A stretch of DNA of 64,000 nucleotides from Flavobacterium xueshanense (GCF_900112975.1 NZ_FONQ01000004.1:124001-188000); one strand, 5' to 3'. Counted from the first letter of the stretch, positions 9,250 through 18,392 are shown. Notes: generated from the sequence alone by a model not told the origin. Made by a program: numbers and translations.

Positions 9250-10461
9250 TTATTTTTTCTTTAAATTAGGCAGAAAGAGCGCTATAATCCCTATCAAAGG
9301 CAAATACGCACAAAGATAATACACGTAAGTTATACTAGTATAATCTGCAAGATTTCCCAATAAAGCAGAACCCAAACCGCCCATTCCAAAGGCAAAACCA
9401 TAGAAAAGACCAGAAACCATTCCGAGTTTTTTAGGCAATAATTCTTGTGCATATACCAAGATTGCAGGAAATGCAGAGGAGATTATGATTCCAATTAAGA
9501 TTGATAAAACGCCTGTCCAAAACAAATCAACATATGGCAACAATAAAGTAAAAGGTGCGGCTCCCAAAACCGAACACCAAATCACATATTTCCTCCCGAA
9601 TTTATCGCCTATCGGCCCTCCGATCAAAGTTCCAATGGCACAAGACGCCAAGAATAAAACCAAATGAAATTGCGCTTCCTGTACCGATAATCCAAATTTT
9701 TCGATTAAGTAAAACGTAAAATAACTGGACATACTTGCCATGTAAAAGAATTTTGAAAATATCAAAACCAACAAAATTGCCACTGAAATAACAATGGTTT
9801 TTTGGGACAAATTAGGCAAATCGATTACGGGTTTTTTTGCAGTTTTTAAACTCAAATGATTTTGGTACCACAGCGCAATTCTACTCAAAACAATCAATCC
9901 AATGATGGCAACAACCACAAACCAAATGATGTAATATTGTGAATTAGGAACTACAATCAAGGCGACTAACAAAGGTCCGATTGCAGTTCCGGCATTCCCT
10001 CCCAGCTGAAAAATGGATTGTGCCAAACCACGCTTTCCACCAGATGCCAAAAAAGAAATTCGGGACGCTTCAGGATGAAAAATGGAAGAACCTATCCCAA
10101 CCAAAATAACCGAAATTATGATCATTGAAAAACTGGAAGCATACGATAAACATACAATTCCGGATAAGGTAAAGAGCATTCCGAAAATTTGAGAAAAGGG
10201 TTTAGGTTTTTTGTCCGTATATAAACCCACCAAAGGCTGCAATATAGAAGCTGCCAACTGATACGCCAGAGTAATTAATCCGATTTGTGTGAATGTTAAA
10301 TTGAAATTTTCTTTTAAAATAGGATACGCAGCCGGAATAACCGACTGTAATAAATCATTCAATAAATGGGCGAATGCAATCGAAAATAATATAGAGTAAA
10401 CGGTTTGCTGCGCAATAGGAGTTGTATCAATTTTTGATGCAGTATCAAGAGATGAATTCAT
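9250..10461 (-). CDS. MFS transporter, fosmidomycin-resistance (Fsr) type
   Basis: A 403-residue inner-membrane antiporter with about twelve hydrophobic helices in two six-helix halves. The first half carries LYTDKKPKP (MFS loop 2-3 motif) and GIGSSIFHPEASR, a diagnostic stretch of the Fsr subfamily; the second half has IGGPIGDKFGRK. Fsr proteins are proton-coupled exporters, but the natural substrate is unknown. It lies 52 bases downstream of the AEC transporter gene on the same strand, so joint transcription is possible. Confidence 0.88.
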   Translation of the reverse strand: MNSSLDTASKIDTTPIAQQTVYSILFSIAFAHLLNDLLQSVIPAAYPILKENFNLTFTQIGLITLAYQLAASILQPLVGLYTDKKPKPFSQIFGMLFTLSGIVCLSYASSFSMIIISVILVGIGSSIFHPEASRISFLASGGKRGLAQSIFQLGGNAGTAIGPLLVALIVVPNSQYYIIWFVVVAIIGLIVLSRIALWYQNHLSLKTAKKPVIDLPNLSQKTIVISVAILLVLIFSKFFYMASMSSYFTFYLIEKFGLSVQEAQFHLVLFLASCAIGTLIGGPIGDKFGRKYVIWCSVLGAAPFTLLLPYVDLFWTGVLSILIGIIISSAFPAILVYAQELLPKKLGMVSGLFYGFAFGMGGLGSALLGNLADYTSITYVYYLCAYLPLIGIIALFLPNLKKK

Positions 10462-10513
10462 ATTTTTAAAAAACTATATTACTAATTATTGGTTCAGTTT
10501 GGTTCTATACAAT

Positions 10514-11425
10514 TCAAACATACTGAACGACAAAATACCAGAATAATAAGGTGATAAACGATAATGGAATTCCGAAACCAATCATCATGCTGCTTAAACG
10601 GGGCTTTAAACCGTGGGAAGATGCTAAAATACAAGCGGTAATCATAGGTGCCATCGCTGACTCCATTATGGCAACTTGAATGATTTTAGAATGCTGTTGC
10701 AAAATTACGACATACAACACGTAAATGAGAGCCGGAGTCAATATTAATTTATATAAAAGTCCCAATGCTAAAAACTTCCAATGCTGGCTTTTCCGGTCAA
10801 AACGCAGTTGCAAACCAACAGAAAGCAATGCCAAAGGTGTCACTCCACTTCCCAGTTTTTGTAATAAGAACTGAACGTATTCATGGAAATCGAAATTAAA
10901 AACATTCATCAAACAGGCAATCAAAAAAGTTATAAATGGAGGAAAAAGAAGAATTTTCTTGGCGATTTGAAAACCATTTGGGTTGCCACTAGAATATAAT
11001 GTTGCCACTAGAATTCCTAATGTGGAAAGCACCACAAAAGAACCCGGTTGATCAACTAGAATAGCTGTTTTCAAACCTTCTTCTCCGTACAACGCTTCAA
11101 TTATTGGAAAACCTAAAAAGGAAGTATTACCCAAACCAGCTGTTAAAATTAAACAACCAATGAGTTTTTTAGACCATCCGAATTTGCTGCCTAAAAAACT
11201 AAAAAATAAATAGGATACCACAAATCCAATCCAGGCGACTCCAATTGGGAATAACAATTCCGTACTCCATTTTATTTTTGGAATATAATACAAGGCGAGA
11301 GCTGGAAGACAGATGTAAATAACAATCTTGTTTAATAGCTTGTAAATAGTTACTGGGAACCCTTTTACATTTTGTAATACAATGCCTAAGAATAAAAAAG
11401 CAAAAATTAGGATGAAGTTGGACAT
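10514..11425 (-). CDS. AEC-family (auxin efflux carrier-like) permease
   Basis: A 303-residue inner-membrane protein with about ten helices in the inverted-repeat arrangement of the AEC/BART superfamily. Helix-breaking motifs such as GLGNTSFLGFPIIEALYGEE (about 95-115) and ESAMAPMITACILA (about 250-265) are visible. Bacterial members export small organic acids or malonate-like compounds; the substrate here is unknown. The ATG lies about 7 bases after a TATCTTTGC promoter element, so the mRNA would be nearly leaderless. Confidence 0.85.
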   Translation of the reverse strand: MSNFILIFAFLFLGIVLQNVKGFPVTIYKLLNKIVIYICLPALALYYIPKIKWSTELLFPIGVAWIGFVVSYLFFSFLGSKFGWSKKLIGCLILTAGLGNTSFLGFPIIEALYGEEGLKTAILVDQPGSFVVLSTLGILVATLYSSGNPNGFQIAKKILLFPPFITFLIACLMNVFNFDFHEYVQFLLQKLGSGVTPLALLSVGLQLRFDRKSQHWKFLALGLLYKLILTPALIYVLYVVILQQHSKIIQVAIMESAMAPMITACILASSHGLKPRLSSMMIGFGIPLSFITLLFWYFVVQYV

Positions 11426-11431
11426 AATACA

Positions 11432-11440
11432 GCAAAGATA
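11432..11440 (-). promoter_or_regulatory. -7 element (TATCTTTGC) of the AEC permease gene
   Basis: Exact TAnnTTTGC on the minus strand, with the G eight bases before the start codon. Confidence 0.55.
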
Positions 11441-11591
11441 TTAACTAATGAGAAATAAAATGAATTCAAAAAAATAAAATTTGTGATATATCGTCAACGA
11501 AAGAGGAACCAATAAAATGAAATGACATTTTAAGAGAATGACCGTCTATTCAAGATAGTTTTTATTATTTTTACTATTCTAAAAAATAATT

Positions 11592-12683
11592 TTGCCAAAT
11601 AAAAAACAAAATCCAAGCGCCTTAAACGAAAAACCCGGAATTTCTGCTCCAGAAATTATCAGCGCTGTTGCTGTTGGGCATATTCAGCAATTTAGAAAAA
11701 TACAACCTTCGGCAAAAGAACTCTTTAAGGGAATTTTAGACGAAAATATTACTGCGCTTAGCCGTGCGATTACTTTAGTCGAAAGTACGAATGTAAGTCA
11801 TTTGGCTAAAGCCAATGAAGTAATAAATGCCTGTTTGCCTTATGCTAAAAAATCCGTCCGAATAGGAATTACAGGTGTCCCAGGCGTTGGAAAAAGCACC
11901 TTTATTGAAGCTTTTGGAAAACACTTGACCAGTTTAGGAAAAAAAGTAGCCGTACTTGCCGTTGATCCAAGCAGCACGATTTCACATGGAAGTATTTTGG
12001 GTGACAAAACCAGAATGGAAGAACTGGTGAAAGATAAGAATGCTTTTATACGCCCCTCAGCTTCGGGGGAAACATTAGGAGGTGTGGCTAGAAAAACCCG
12101 TGAAACAATTACGCTTTGTGAGGCCGCCGGTTTTGACACCATCATCATAGAAACCGTTGGTGTAGGTCAAAGTGAAACCGCCGTTCACAGCATGGTTGAT
12201 TTTTTTCTTTTATTAAAAATTTCTGGTGCCGGCGATGAATTGCAAGGCATCAAACGCGGCATCATGGAAATGGCAGATGCTATTGTCATCAACAAAGCGG
12301 ATGGTGATAATGTCAAAAGAGCGCATCTTGCCAAACTGGAATTTAATAGGGCCTTGCATCTTTTTCCTGCCAAAAAATCAGGTTGGACTCCTACAACTGC
12401 TGCCTGTAGCGCCATAACACATGAAGGAATACCCGATGTTTGGGAAACCATTCAAAAATTCCTAGAACTCACACAAGGCAACAATTATTTCTTTGAAAAA
12501 CGGAAAGAACAAAACCAATATTGGATGTTGGAAACCATCAACGAGCAATTGAAAACCAATTTTTACAATAATTCGGAAATTCAAAAATCATTGGATTCAA
12601 CTAAAAAAGCGGTGCAAAATGATGAAATTTCACCCTTTGCAGCCGCTCAAAAATTATTGGAAAAGTATTTTAAAAAAGACTAA
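11592..12683 (+). CDS. meaB: Methylmalonyl-CoA mutase-associated G-protein chaperone MeaB (ArgK)
   Basis: GTPase that protects methylmalonyl-CoA mutase and gates B12 cofactor loading. The SIMIBI G-domain shows P-loop GVPGVGKST (95-103), DPSS and ETVGVGQSE (switch III/G3 region), and NKAD (G4). The C-terminal dimerisation helices are present; 363 residues is near the usual length. The start is uncertain. TTG at 11592 is the first usable codon after an in-frame TAA at 11580, yet it sits inside TAATTTTGC, a promoter-like motif, and no ATG, GTG or TTG follows before conserved sequence. Its client subunits are encoded at 45.2 and 47.2 kb. Confidence 0.92.
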   Translation: MPNKKQNPSALNEKPGISAPEIISAVAVGHIQQFRKIQPSAKELFKGILDENITALSRAITLVESTNVSHLAKANEVINACLPYAKKSVRIGITGVPGVGKSTFIEAFGKHLTSLGKKVAVLAVDPSSTISHGSILGDKTRMEELVKDKNAFIRPSASGETLGGVARKTRETITLCEAAGFDTIIIETVGVGQSETAVHSMVDFFLLLKISGAGDELQGIKRGIMEMADAIVINKADGDNVKRAHLAKLEFNRALHLFPAKKSGWTPTTAACSAITHEGIPDVWETIQKFLELTQGNNYFFEKRKEQNQYWMLETINEQLKTNFYNNSEIQKSLDSTKKAVQNDEISPFAAAQKLLEKYFKKD

Positions 12684-12687
12684 TATA

Positions 12688-12897
12688 TTACTTTACCATC
12701 TTCCTCTCTAAATAGGTTTCTTTACCATATTTTATCATCATTAACCCTAAGGCAATTTTAGCAAATTTACCAATAACATAACCCGCAGCATGTCCATAAT
12801 TATAGGCATCATCAAAGTTTTCATTTACACGAATTTCAAAAGGCAAAAAATCAAAAATCCCTTTAATTATGAGTAATGTGCCAAAAACAAACAGGGA
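12688..12897 (-). pseudogene. Fragment of a small membrane protein gene without a start codon
   Basis: An open frame of 69 codons on the minus strand starts right after an in-frame TAA and contains no usable ATG near its beginning. It reads as a hydrophobic stretch (SLFVFGTLLIIKGIFDF) followed by a plausible soluble tail (YNYGHAAGYVIGKFAKIALG, ending ERKMVK). Amino-acid composition looks protein-like. I infer a gene that lost its N-terminus; a frameshifted but functional small gene is the alternative. No family was recognised. Confidence 0.4.
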
Positions 12898-12951
12898 TTA
12901 CATAAATATATTTTACATAGGAATAGCAATTTAACTAAAACAAGAAATCAG

Positions 12952-13179
12952 CTACTCTTCGTAAAGTTTTATTTCTCTGTCATAAAACTCATTGGCAAGA
13001 ACAATTAACCCTTCCATCTCAGCATTTAATTCTGCTTCGTCAAGGTCTTCTGCTTCTTCCATAAATTCTACCTCATCATCTTTAAGATTGATGATAAATC
13101 TCGGGTAATCAAGGTGTATGATGAAAATATCTTCGGGAAAATCAGTATTATCGCCCAGTAAAAATTTTGGTAATTCCAT
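12952..13179 (-). CDS. Small acidic conserved hypothetical protein
   Basis: 75 residues with no signal peptide or membrane segment. The first half is beta-strand-like (DIFIIHLDYPRFIINL). It is followed by a strongly acidic helix-forming segment (EFMEEAEDLDEAELNAEMEG) and a short helical tail. It lies 28 bases downstream of the MATE gene on the same strand, so the two may be cotranscribed. Function unknown. Confidence 0.65.
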   Translation of the reverse strand: MELPKFLLGDNTDFPEDIFIIHLDYPRFIINLKDDEVEFMEEAEDLDEAELNAEMEGLIVLANEFYDREIKLYEE

Positions 13180-13207
13180 TAATTTAATATTTAAGTAATT
13201 TATTTTT

Positions 13208-14590
13208 TTATTTATTCTCGTTTTGTACCACCAACTTTCTTGTCAATCTCGCAAAGCGAATATACAAAAATATAGCGGCAGCGGTTAATCCCGCCAAAAG
13301 TCCTATCCAGATTCCAACGGCTTTCAATTCCGTATATTTTCCTAAATAATAGGAAATAGGAAAACCAATAACCCAATAGGCCACAAAAGTTATGTACATG
13401 GGGATTTTTACATCTTGCAAACCACGTAACGCTCCCAAAACAACGACCTGAATTCCATCGAATATTTGGAAGATCGCCGCAATCAATAACAATTTTGACG
13501 CGATTAAGATAATTTCTTCGTTATCCAGCATTTGAGCTGAATCATTCATATTCAAGAATAAATGCGGTAAAAAATTATGAAATACCACAAATATTATTGC
13601 AAAGAAAGTTTCTAGAATAATCGCCAATAAAAAAATAGAACGCGCTACAGTAATCAACTTTTTATAATCGTTCATTCCTTTTGTATGGCTCACTCGTATC
13701 ATTGCGGTTACGCTTAATCCCATAGCTACCATAAAAGTGGAGGAAGCTAAAATAAGTGCAATCTGATTGGCAGCCTGGCTATTTTTACCCAAAGAACCAG
13801 AAAGCCAAATGGCAGCGGTAAATAACGTTACTTCAAACAGCATTTGCATCGCTGACGGCAAACCAAGATTAATGATTTTTTTCAAAATTGATTTTCGGAT
13901 TTCTTTGAAACTAAAGTTTTTAAAATATTTTTTCAAAGCTGAGTTTCGTTTCATCAGATAATGCATGAAAACTACCATCATTATTCTGGACAAAACAGTT
14001 CCTAATGCGGCTCCCAGAATTCCTAATTTTGGAAAAATCCAAATCCCGTAAATCAGTACGTAATTAAAGAAGATATGCACCACGTTTGCCATAAAAATAG
14101 CATACATCGAATATTTTGTTTTGGCTAAACCATCTGCAAATTGTTTGTATCCCTGATAGATAATCACTGGAATCAATGAAAACGCCACCCAATCAATATA
14201 TGGAGCGGCCATCTCAGCCACTTCTTTGGGTTGGTGCATTAAATACATAATCTGTTTTGAAAGCACCGTCAAAATAAACAATGCCACTCCTAAAACCGTA
14301 CATAAAAGCAATCCATGGTGAAAAGTAGTACGGATTTTTTGATCGTCTTTTTCGGCATCAGCCTCAGCAACTAAAGGAGTAATTGCGGTAGAAAACCCTA
14401 TTCCTAAAGACAAAGCAATAAAAATGAAGCTATTACCCAGCGAAACGGCCGCCAACTCCGTAGAACCCAATTTTCCTACCATGAAATTATCAACAATACC
14501 TATTAACGTATGCCCTAACATTCCCAAAATTACAGGATAAGCTAATGTAATATTATAAGAAAACTCTTTGAAGTATTTAGATAAATTCAC
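13208..14590 (-). CDS. MATE-family multidrug/Na+ antiporter (NorM-like)
   Basis: Inner-membrane exporter with twelve predicted helices in two MatE repeats (about 10-170 and 235-400). Characteristic segments include VDNFMVGKLGSTELAAVSLGN, which spans the first repeat entry, and the matching ANQIALILASS region of the second. GTG at 14590 (MNLSKYFKEF, 460 residues) is chosen. The in-frame TTG at 14611 is part of a TATCTTTG promoter element and so cannot lie on the transcript. Substrate unknown. Confidence 0.9.
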   Translation of the reverse strand: MNLSKYFKEFSYNITLAYPVILGMLGHTLIGIVDNFMVGKLGSTELAAVSLGNSFIFIALSLGIGFSTAITPLVAEADAEKDDQKIRTTFHHGLLLCTVLGVALFILTVLSKQIMYLMHQPKEVAEMAAPYIDWVAFSLIPVIIYQGYKQFADGLAKTKYSMYAIFMANVVHIFFNYVLIYGIWIFPKLGILGAALGTVLSRIMMVVFMHYLMKRNSALKKYFKNFSFKEIRKSILKKIINLGLPSAMQMLFEVTLFTAAIWLSGSLGKNSQAANQIALILASSTFMVAMGLSVTAMIRVSHTKGMNDYKKLITVARSIFLLAIILETFFAIIFVVFHNFLPHLFLNMNDSAQMLDNEEIILIASKLLLIAAIFQIFDGIQVVVLGALRGLQDVKIPMYITFVAYWVIGFPISYYLGKYTELKAVGIWIGLLAGLTAAAIFLYIRFARLTRKLVVQNENK

Positions 14591-14608
14591 TTTTTGTCTT
14601 TTTTTGGA

Positions 14609-14616
14609 CAAAGATA
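14609..14616 (-). promoter_or_regulatory. -7 element (TATCTTTG) of the MATE gene
   Basis: Exact TAnnTTTG on the minus strand. Predicted transcription start near 14605 gives a leader of about 15 bases to GTG 14590. Confidence 0.6.
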
Positions 14617-14745
14617 ATTAGAAGCTTTGAATTGTGTTGATACTATTGCATTTTAAACAACTGTTTTTTTAATTGTTAGTAAATAGAACAAGGAATTCTA
14701 TAACAAATCGACATAATTCTATAACTTTTTAAAAACTAGAAAACT

Positions 14746-14754
14746 TAGTTTTGC
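14746..14754 (+). promoter_or_regulatory. -7 element (TAGTTTTGC) of the outer-membrane protein gene
   Basis: Exact TAnnTTTGC match in the 200-base intergenic region. Predicted start near 14758 gives a leader of about 57 bases before the ATG at 14815. Confidence 0.6.
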
Positions 14755-14814
14755 GCTGTTGTTTATAGCTAAACAAAACCTATAAAAACAACGAAAATAT
14801 TAAAAAATACAATT

Positions 14815-15396
14815 ATGAAAATCGCAGGAAAAATTAAATTCGCATTAGCACTTACAATCTCAATGATGTTTGCTAACAATGTACAAGCTCAAGAAACAAA
14901 CAAAGCAACAAATTACGATCAAGGATTCCGTTTAGGATTTGGTGCAAATGCAGGATATTCAGTTAATGATCCTTACAAATTGGCACTAGGAGCTGATGTT
15001 AGAGGTCAATATGATTTATCAGAAAGATACTCTTTAACGTTGACTACAGGTTACACTAATTTATTTGTAAGCAAAGCTGATGGGTTTAATAGTCAAACAG
15101 AAGGAAAAGATTTAGGTATCATCCCAGCCAAAGCGGGTTTCAAAGCTTTTATTTGGGAAGACCAATTTTACGTTATGGGAGAAGCTGGTGCAGCATTTGC
15201 AGCAAGTAATGTAGACAATACCAGAGACAAAACTTCTTTATTGTTATCTCCAAGTATAGGTTATGCTTCTAAATACATAGATATTTCTTTGAACTATACA
15301 CACTATAATCATTTTGATCGTTTAAACAGTAACGGTTCTCTTGGTAGAGGAGTTGGACAAGTTGGTGTTAGATTAGCTTATGGTTTCAAACTGTAA
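14815..15396 (+). CDS. Outer-membrane beta-barrel protein (porin/OmpA-barrel-like)
   Basis: 193 residues. A Sec signal peptide ends near NVQAQ (about 22-26). The mature protein is made of alternating-polarity strands with Gly and aromatic residues (FRLGFGANAGYS, YSLTLTTGYTNLF, YIDISLNYTHYNHF). It ends in VGVRLAYGFKL; a terminal aromatic-rich strand is expected for BAM-inserted barrels. Length suits an eight-strand barrel. Ligand or function unknown. It is monocistronic, with its own promoter and a strong terminator, suggesting substantial expression. Confidence 0.8.
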   Translation: MKIAGKIKFALALTISMMFANNVQAQETNKATNYDQGFRLGFGANAGYSVNDPYKLALGADVRGQYDLSERYSLTLTTGYTNLFVSKADGFNSQTEGKDLGIIPAKAGFKAFIWEDQFYVMGEAGAAFAASNVDNTRDKTSLLLSPSIGYASKYIDISLNYTHYNHFDRLNSNGSLGRGVGQVGVRLAYGFKL

Positions 15397-15416
15397 AACT
15401 ATTTTAAATTAGTTAT

Positions 15417-15449
15417 AAAAAATGCTCTGAGTTCAGAGCATTTTTTTTT
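15417..15449 (+). terminator. Rho-independent terminator after the barrel protein gene
   Basis: Stem AATGCTCTGA/TCAGAGCATT with a two-base GT loop (15421-15442), A-run before and nine T after; usable from both sides. Confidence 0.9.
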
Positions 15450-15509
15450 GTTTAAATTTTAACGGGTCATAAAACCTGCAATAACTTTATTTTAGAATAC
15501 AACTGTAAA

Positions 15510-16391
15510 TTAATCTTCCTTCTTCAAAATCTCTTTATACATTTCAATATTTTCCCTAATTTTTTCATCCATTTGTGGCTCTTGAATATCAGTGTGCTTT
15601 TGCATTTCTTCCAAAATTATTTTAGCAACAATATACCGCGCCATTTCTTTATCATCAGCAGGAATAATATACCAAGGTGCATATTCGGTAGCCGTTTTAT
15701 TAATCGTCTCCTCATAGTACTGCATGTATTCATCCCAATGTTCGCGTTCTTTCAAATCTCCGGGTGAAAATTTCCAATGGTGCTCCACTTCTTCTAATCT
15801 TCGCAGCAAGCGTTTGCGTTGCTCTTCTTTACTCAAATGAAAATAAAATTTCAAAACAATTGTTCCGTTTTGCGCGATGTGCTTTTCAAAATTATTTATT
15901 TGCTCCAAACGGTTTTGCCAAAACTTTGGCGTAATGTCTTCCACCTTTTCAATTCGTGGCAAATTTTCATTCAAAATATATTCCGGATGCACGCGTGTAA
16001 CCAAAACATTCTCATAATGCGTTCTGTTAAATACTGCAAATTTTCCTTTTTCTGGCAAAGCCAAATAATGTCGCCACAAATAATCGTGTTCCAATTCGGT
16101 TGAATTGGGAGTTTTAAAACTATTCACCTCAACACCACGCGGATTAAATTCCTTAAAAACTTCCCGAATCAGACTATCCTTGCCCGAAGTATCCATTCCT
16201 TGCAAACAAATTAAAACCCCGTATCGATTGTGCGCGTACATCACATCCTGCAACTCGCTCAATTTCGCCTGAACTTTATCCAGTTTTTCCTCTTTGGCAT
16301 CATCACTGGCTCCATTGAACAAATTAGTAGGGATTTTGGCGAATTCAATTTTGCCAATCACTTTAAAATCATCGGGATTTATAGACTTCAT
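15510..16391 (-). CDS. Polyphosphate kinase 2 family protein (PPK2)
   Basis: Transfers phosphate between polyphosphate and nucleotides. The single-domain P-loop kinase of 293 residues has Walker A GMDTSGKDS (65-73), Walker B-like VFNRTHYENVLV and lid residues in KRLLRRLEE. One-domain PPK2 enzymes mainly phosphorylate ADP, GDP or AMP at the expense of polyphosphate; substrate preference is not readable here. A TATATTTG element at 16417-16424 on the minus strand would give a leader of about 22 bases. Confidence 0.93.
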   Translation of the reverse strand: MKSINPDDFKVIGKIEFAKIPTNLFNGASDDAKEEKLDKVQAKLSELQDVMYAHNRYGVLICLQGMDTSGKDSLIREVFKEFNPRGVEVNSFKTPNSTELEHDYLWRHYLALPEKGKFAVFNRTHYENVLVTRVHPEYILNENLPRIEKVEDITPKFWQNRLEQINNFEKHIAQNGTIVLKFYFHLSKEEQRKRLLRRLEEVEHHWKFSPGDLKEREHWDEYMQYYEETINKTATEYAPWYIIPADDKEMARYIVAKIILEEMQKHTDIQEPQMDEKIRENIEMYKEILKKED

Positions 16392-16402
16392 AAGAAATAT
16401 TT

Positions 16403-16424
16403 TATCTTTGTAAACTCAAATATA
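16403..16424. promoter_or_regulatory. Back-to-back -7 elements (TATCTTTG on +, TATATTTG on -)
   Basis: TATCTTTG at 16403-16410 points right, towards the DUF6929-like gene. TATATTTG at 16417-16424 points left, towards ppk2. Repeat A copy 2 would lie in the 5' leader of the rightward transcript. Confidence 0.45.
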
Positions 16425-16456
16425 ACAAATTATAAAGATTAATCCTGATGAATTTC

Positions 16457-16570
16457 AGGAGCATTTTCCAGCTATTCGTTGCAATCTTTCTAGTCCTGAA
16501 CTTATTTCAGGATCCTGAAACAAGTTCAGGACTAGAAAGGATTTCCACTACTATCTGGGCTAGGCACTCG
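16457..16570 (+). repeat. Dispersed repeat family A, copy 2
   Basis: Begins AGGAGCATTTTCCAGC, then CGTTGCAATCTTTC, a long inverted repeat (TAGTCCTGAACTT paired with AAGTTCAGGACTA around TTTCAGGATCCTGAAA), AAAGGATTTCCACT and ATCTGGGCTAGGCA. It lies between the divergent ppk2 promoter and the next gene, and generates a spurious 47-codon N-terminal extension of that gene's reading frame. Confidence 0.8.
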
Positions 16571-16588
16571 TTTACAAAACAAAAAATA

Positions 16589-17425
16589 ATGGAAAAATTT
16601 ACACTCGAATTACTGTTTCAAATCGTCGGTATTGGTTCTGCATCAGGACTTCTTTATAAAGACAATTCACTACTGATTATAGGTGACAACAGCGGCTTTC
16701 TTTACGAATACCAAATGGACTCCAAAGATTTAAAGCGCCATACCTTACTGGAAAATCCAGTAGAGAACATGCTCAAAAAAGACAAAGCTGATTTTGAAGC
16801 CATAACCGCTTTTGGAGATAGTCTGTATGTTTTTGGCTCTGGTTCCACCGAAAAAAGGAACAAAATGATACAAGTCAATTCTACTGATAAAAAAATAATC
16901 GCCACAAATCACTTCGCCGATTTGTATTCAGTCATGCAAAATTTCGGGGAAATAAAACCCGAAGATTTCAATATCGAAGGCGCCATCTACAATGGCGAAA
17001 GTTGGTTTTTATTGAATCGCGGTAACGGAAGTTCCAATAAAAATGTCCTTTTCACCATCGAAGGAAAAAACCTGAACAACGATTTCACTATTCTTTCGAA
17101 CACCTACAGACTCCCTAAAATAAAAGGAGTACGCAGCAGTTTTACCGACGGAATTTTAATCGATGACAGCATTTATTTTTTGGCGACAGCCGAAGATACC
17201 GAATCTACGTATGATGATGGCGAAGTTCTAGGAAGTTTAATTGGGAGCATTAACTTGAAAACCATGAAAATCGATTTCACTCAAAAAATAAGCAACACCC
17301 ATAAATTCGAAGGATTGACTTTATACGCCAATTCAAAAGAGAAAATCGAGTTCTTGCTTTGTGAAGACAAAGACACCGAAGTTTTGGAAACAGCCATTTA
17401 CAAATTGACTTTGGACAAAAAATGA
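16589..17425 (+). CDS. DUF6929-like conserved hypothetical protein
   Basis: 278 residues from ATG 16589 (MEKFTLELLFQIVG). The in-frame ATG at 16448 is rejected because the 47 extra residues are translated from repeat A. Repeated motifs of four-stranded blades (SGLLYKDNSLLIIGDNSGFLY, DSLYVFGSGS, SWFLLNRGNG, DSIYFLATAED, IEFLLCEDKD) suggest a beta-propeller-like fold. No signal peptide is visible with this start. It resembles a Flavobacteriaceae family of unknown function; family assignment is from memory of such proteins and not certain. Confidence 0.7.
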   Translation: MEKFTLELLFQIVGIGSASGLLYKDNSLLIIGDNSGFLYEYQMDSKDLKRHTLLENPVENMLKKDKADFEAITAFGDSLYVFGSGSTEKRNKMIQVNSTDKKIIATNHFADLYSVMQNFGEIKPEDFNIEGAIYNGESWFLLNRGNGSSNKNVLFTIEGKNLNNDFTILSNTYRLPKIKGVRSSFTDGILIDDSIYFLATAEDTESTYDDGEVLGSLIGSINLKTMKIDFTQKISNTHKFEGLTLYANSKEKIEFLLCEDKDTEVLETAIYKLTLDKK

Positions 17426-17554
17426 TGTTTCTTTCGACAAAAATAATATAACGTTAAATTTAGATTAAATAGAAAACCAAAATAGATTTAAAATTTAAAA
17501 CGAGGTATTTTTACAGTAAACTAAGCCATTTATTGGCATTAAATAATTAAAAAG

Positions 17555-18271
17555 ATGACTGATTTAAAAAATAAAAACGCCCTAATCACAGGCGCAGGAA
17601 AAGGAATTGGAAAAGCGATTGCTTTGGCATTAGCCAAAGAAGGCGTAAATGTAATTTTGATCGCCAGAACACAGGATGAAATAGACAGTGTCGCGGCAAA
17701 AGTGCGTTCGTTGAGAGTAAAAGCTTTAGCCATCACCGCTGATGTTGCTGATATCAACTCGGTAAATAGTGCAGTTGAAAAAGCATTGGCTGAATTTGGG
17801 ACCATTGATATTTTAATCAACAATGCCGGAATAGCTGCTTTTGGAAAATTCTTAGAATTGGAACCAACTGATTGGGAACGCATCATTCAGGTAAATTTAA
17901 TGGGGACATATTATGTAACGCGTGCCGTTTTGCCAAATATGATTGAAAGACAAACGGGTGACATCATCAATATTTCTTCAACATCAGGATTAAGCGGAAA
18001 TGCATTAACGAGCGCTTATAGTGCTTCTAAATTTGCAGTTTTAGGATTAACCGATTCTTTGATGCAGGAAGTGCGTAAGCATAATATTCGCGTAACGGCA
18101 TTAACGCCAAGTACGGTTGCCACTGATATGGCGAAAGAATTAAAATTGACAGACGGAAATCCGGAAACAGTCATGCAAGCCGAAGATATGGCCGAATTAA
18201 TTATCGCACAGCTTAAATTAAACCGACGCGTATTTGTCAAAAATAGCAGTATTTGGTCTACGAATCCGTAA
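17555..18271 (+). CDS. Short-chain dehydrogenase/reductase (3-ketoacyl-ACP reductase-like)
   Basis: Cytoplasmic NAD(P)H-dependent oxidoreductase of 238 residues. Rossmann motif [10 protein letters not shown] lies at about 13-22, NNAG near 89-92, the catalytic Ser in INISSTSG and Tyr/Lys in YSASK, then the C-terminal substrate loop. Closest by pattern to FabG-like reductases that carry names such as 3-ketoacyl-ACP reductase. It stands alone rather than in a fab cluster, so a role outside fatty-acid synthesis is likely. Confidence 0.88.
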   Translation: MTDLKNKNALITGAGKGIGKAIALALAKEGVNVILIARTQDEIDSVAAKVRSLRVKALAITADVADINSVNSAVEKALAEFGTIDILINNAGIAAFGKFLELEPTDWERIIQVNLMGTYYVTRAVLPNMIERQTGDIINISSTSGLSGNALTSAYSASKFAVLGLTDSLMQEVRKHNIRVTALTPSTVATDMAKELKLTDGNPETVMQAEDMAELIIAQLKLNRRVFVKNSSIWSTNP

Positions 18272-18319
18272 AAGTAGCCGGAAATCAAAAGTCTAAAAGT
18301 CGAATAACCAATATCTAAT

Positions 18320-18392
18320 AAAAAACCATTGAGAGATTAAGTTTCATTAAGTTTTGCGCTTAATTTTCTTAATCTCTTAATGGTTTTTATTT
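18320..18392. terminator. Bidirectional terminator, palindromic repeat family C, copy 1
   Basis: Outer stem AACCATTGAGAGATTAAG / CTTAATCTCTTAATGGTT, inner stem ATTAAG/CTTAAT around TTTTGCG, followed by T-rich DNA on both sides. It sits between convergent genes (SDR and mtaB). The same architecture recurs at 41457-41530. Confidence 0.8.

Noticed and set aside
14591..14611. TTG start of the MATE gene at 14611
   Set aside because: The TTG is part of the TATCTTTG promoter element and would lie upstream of the transcript.
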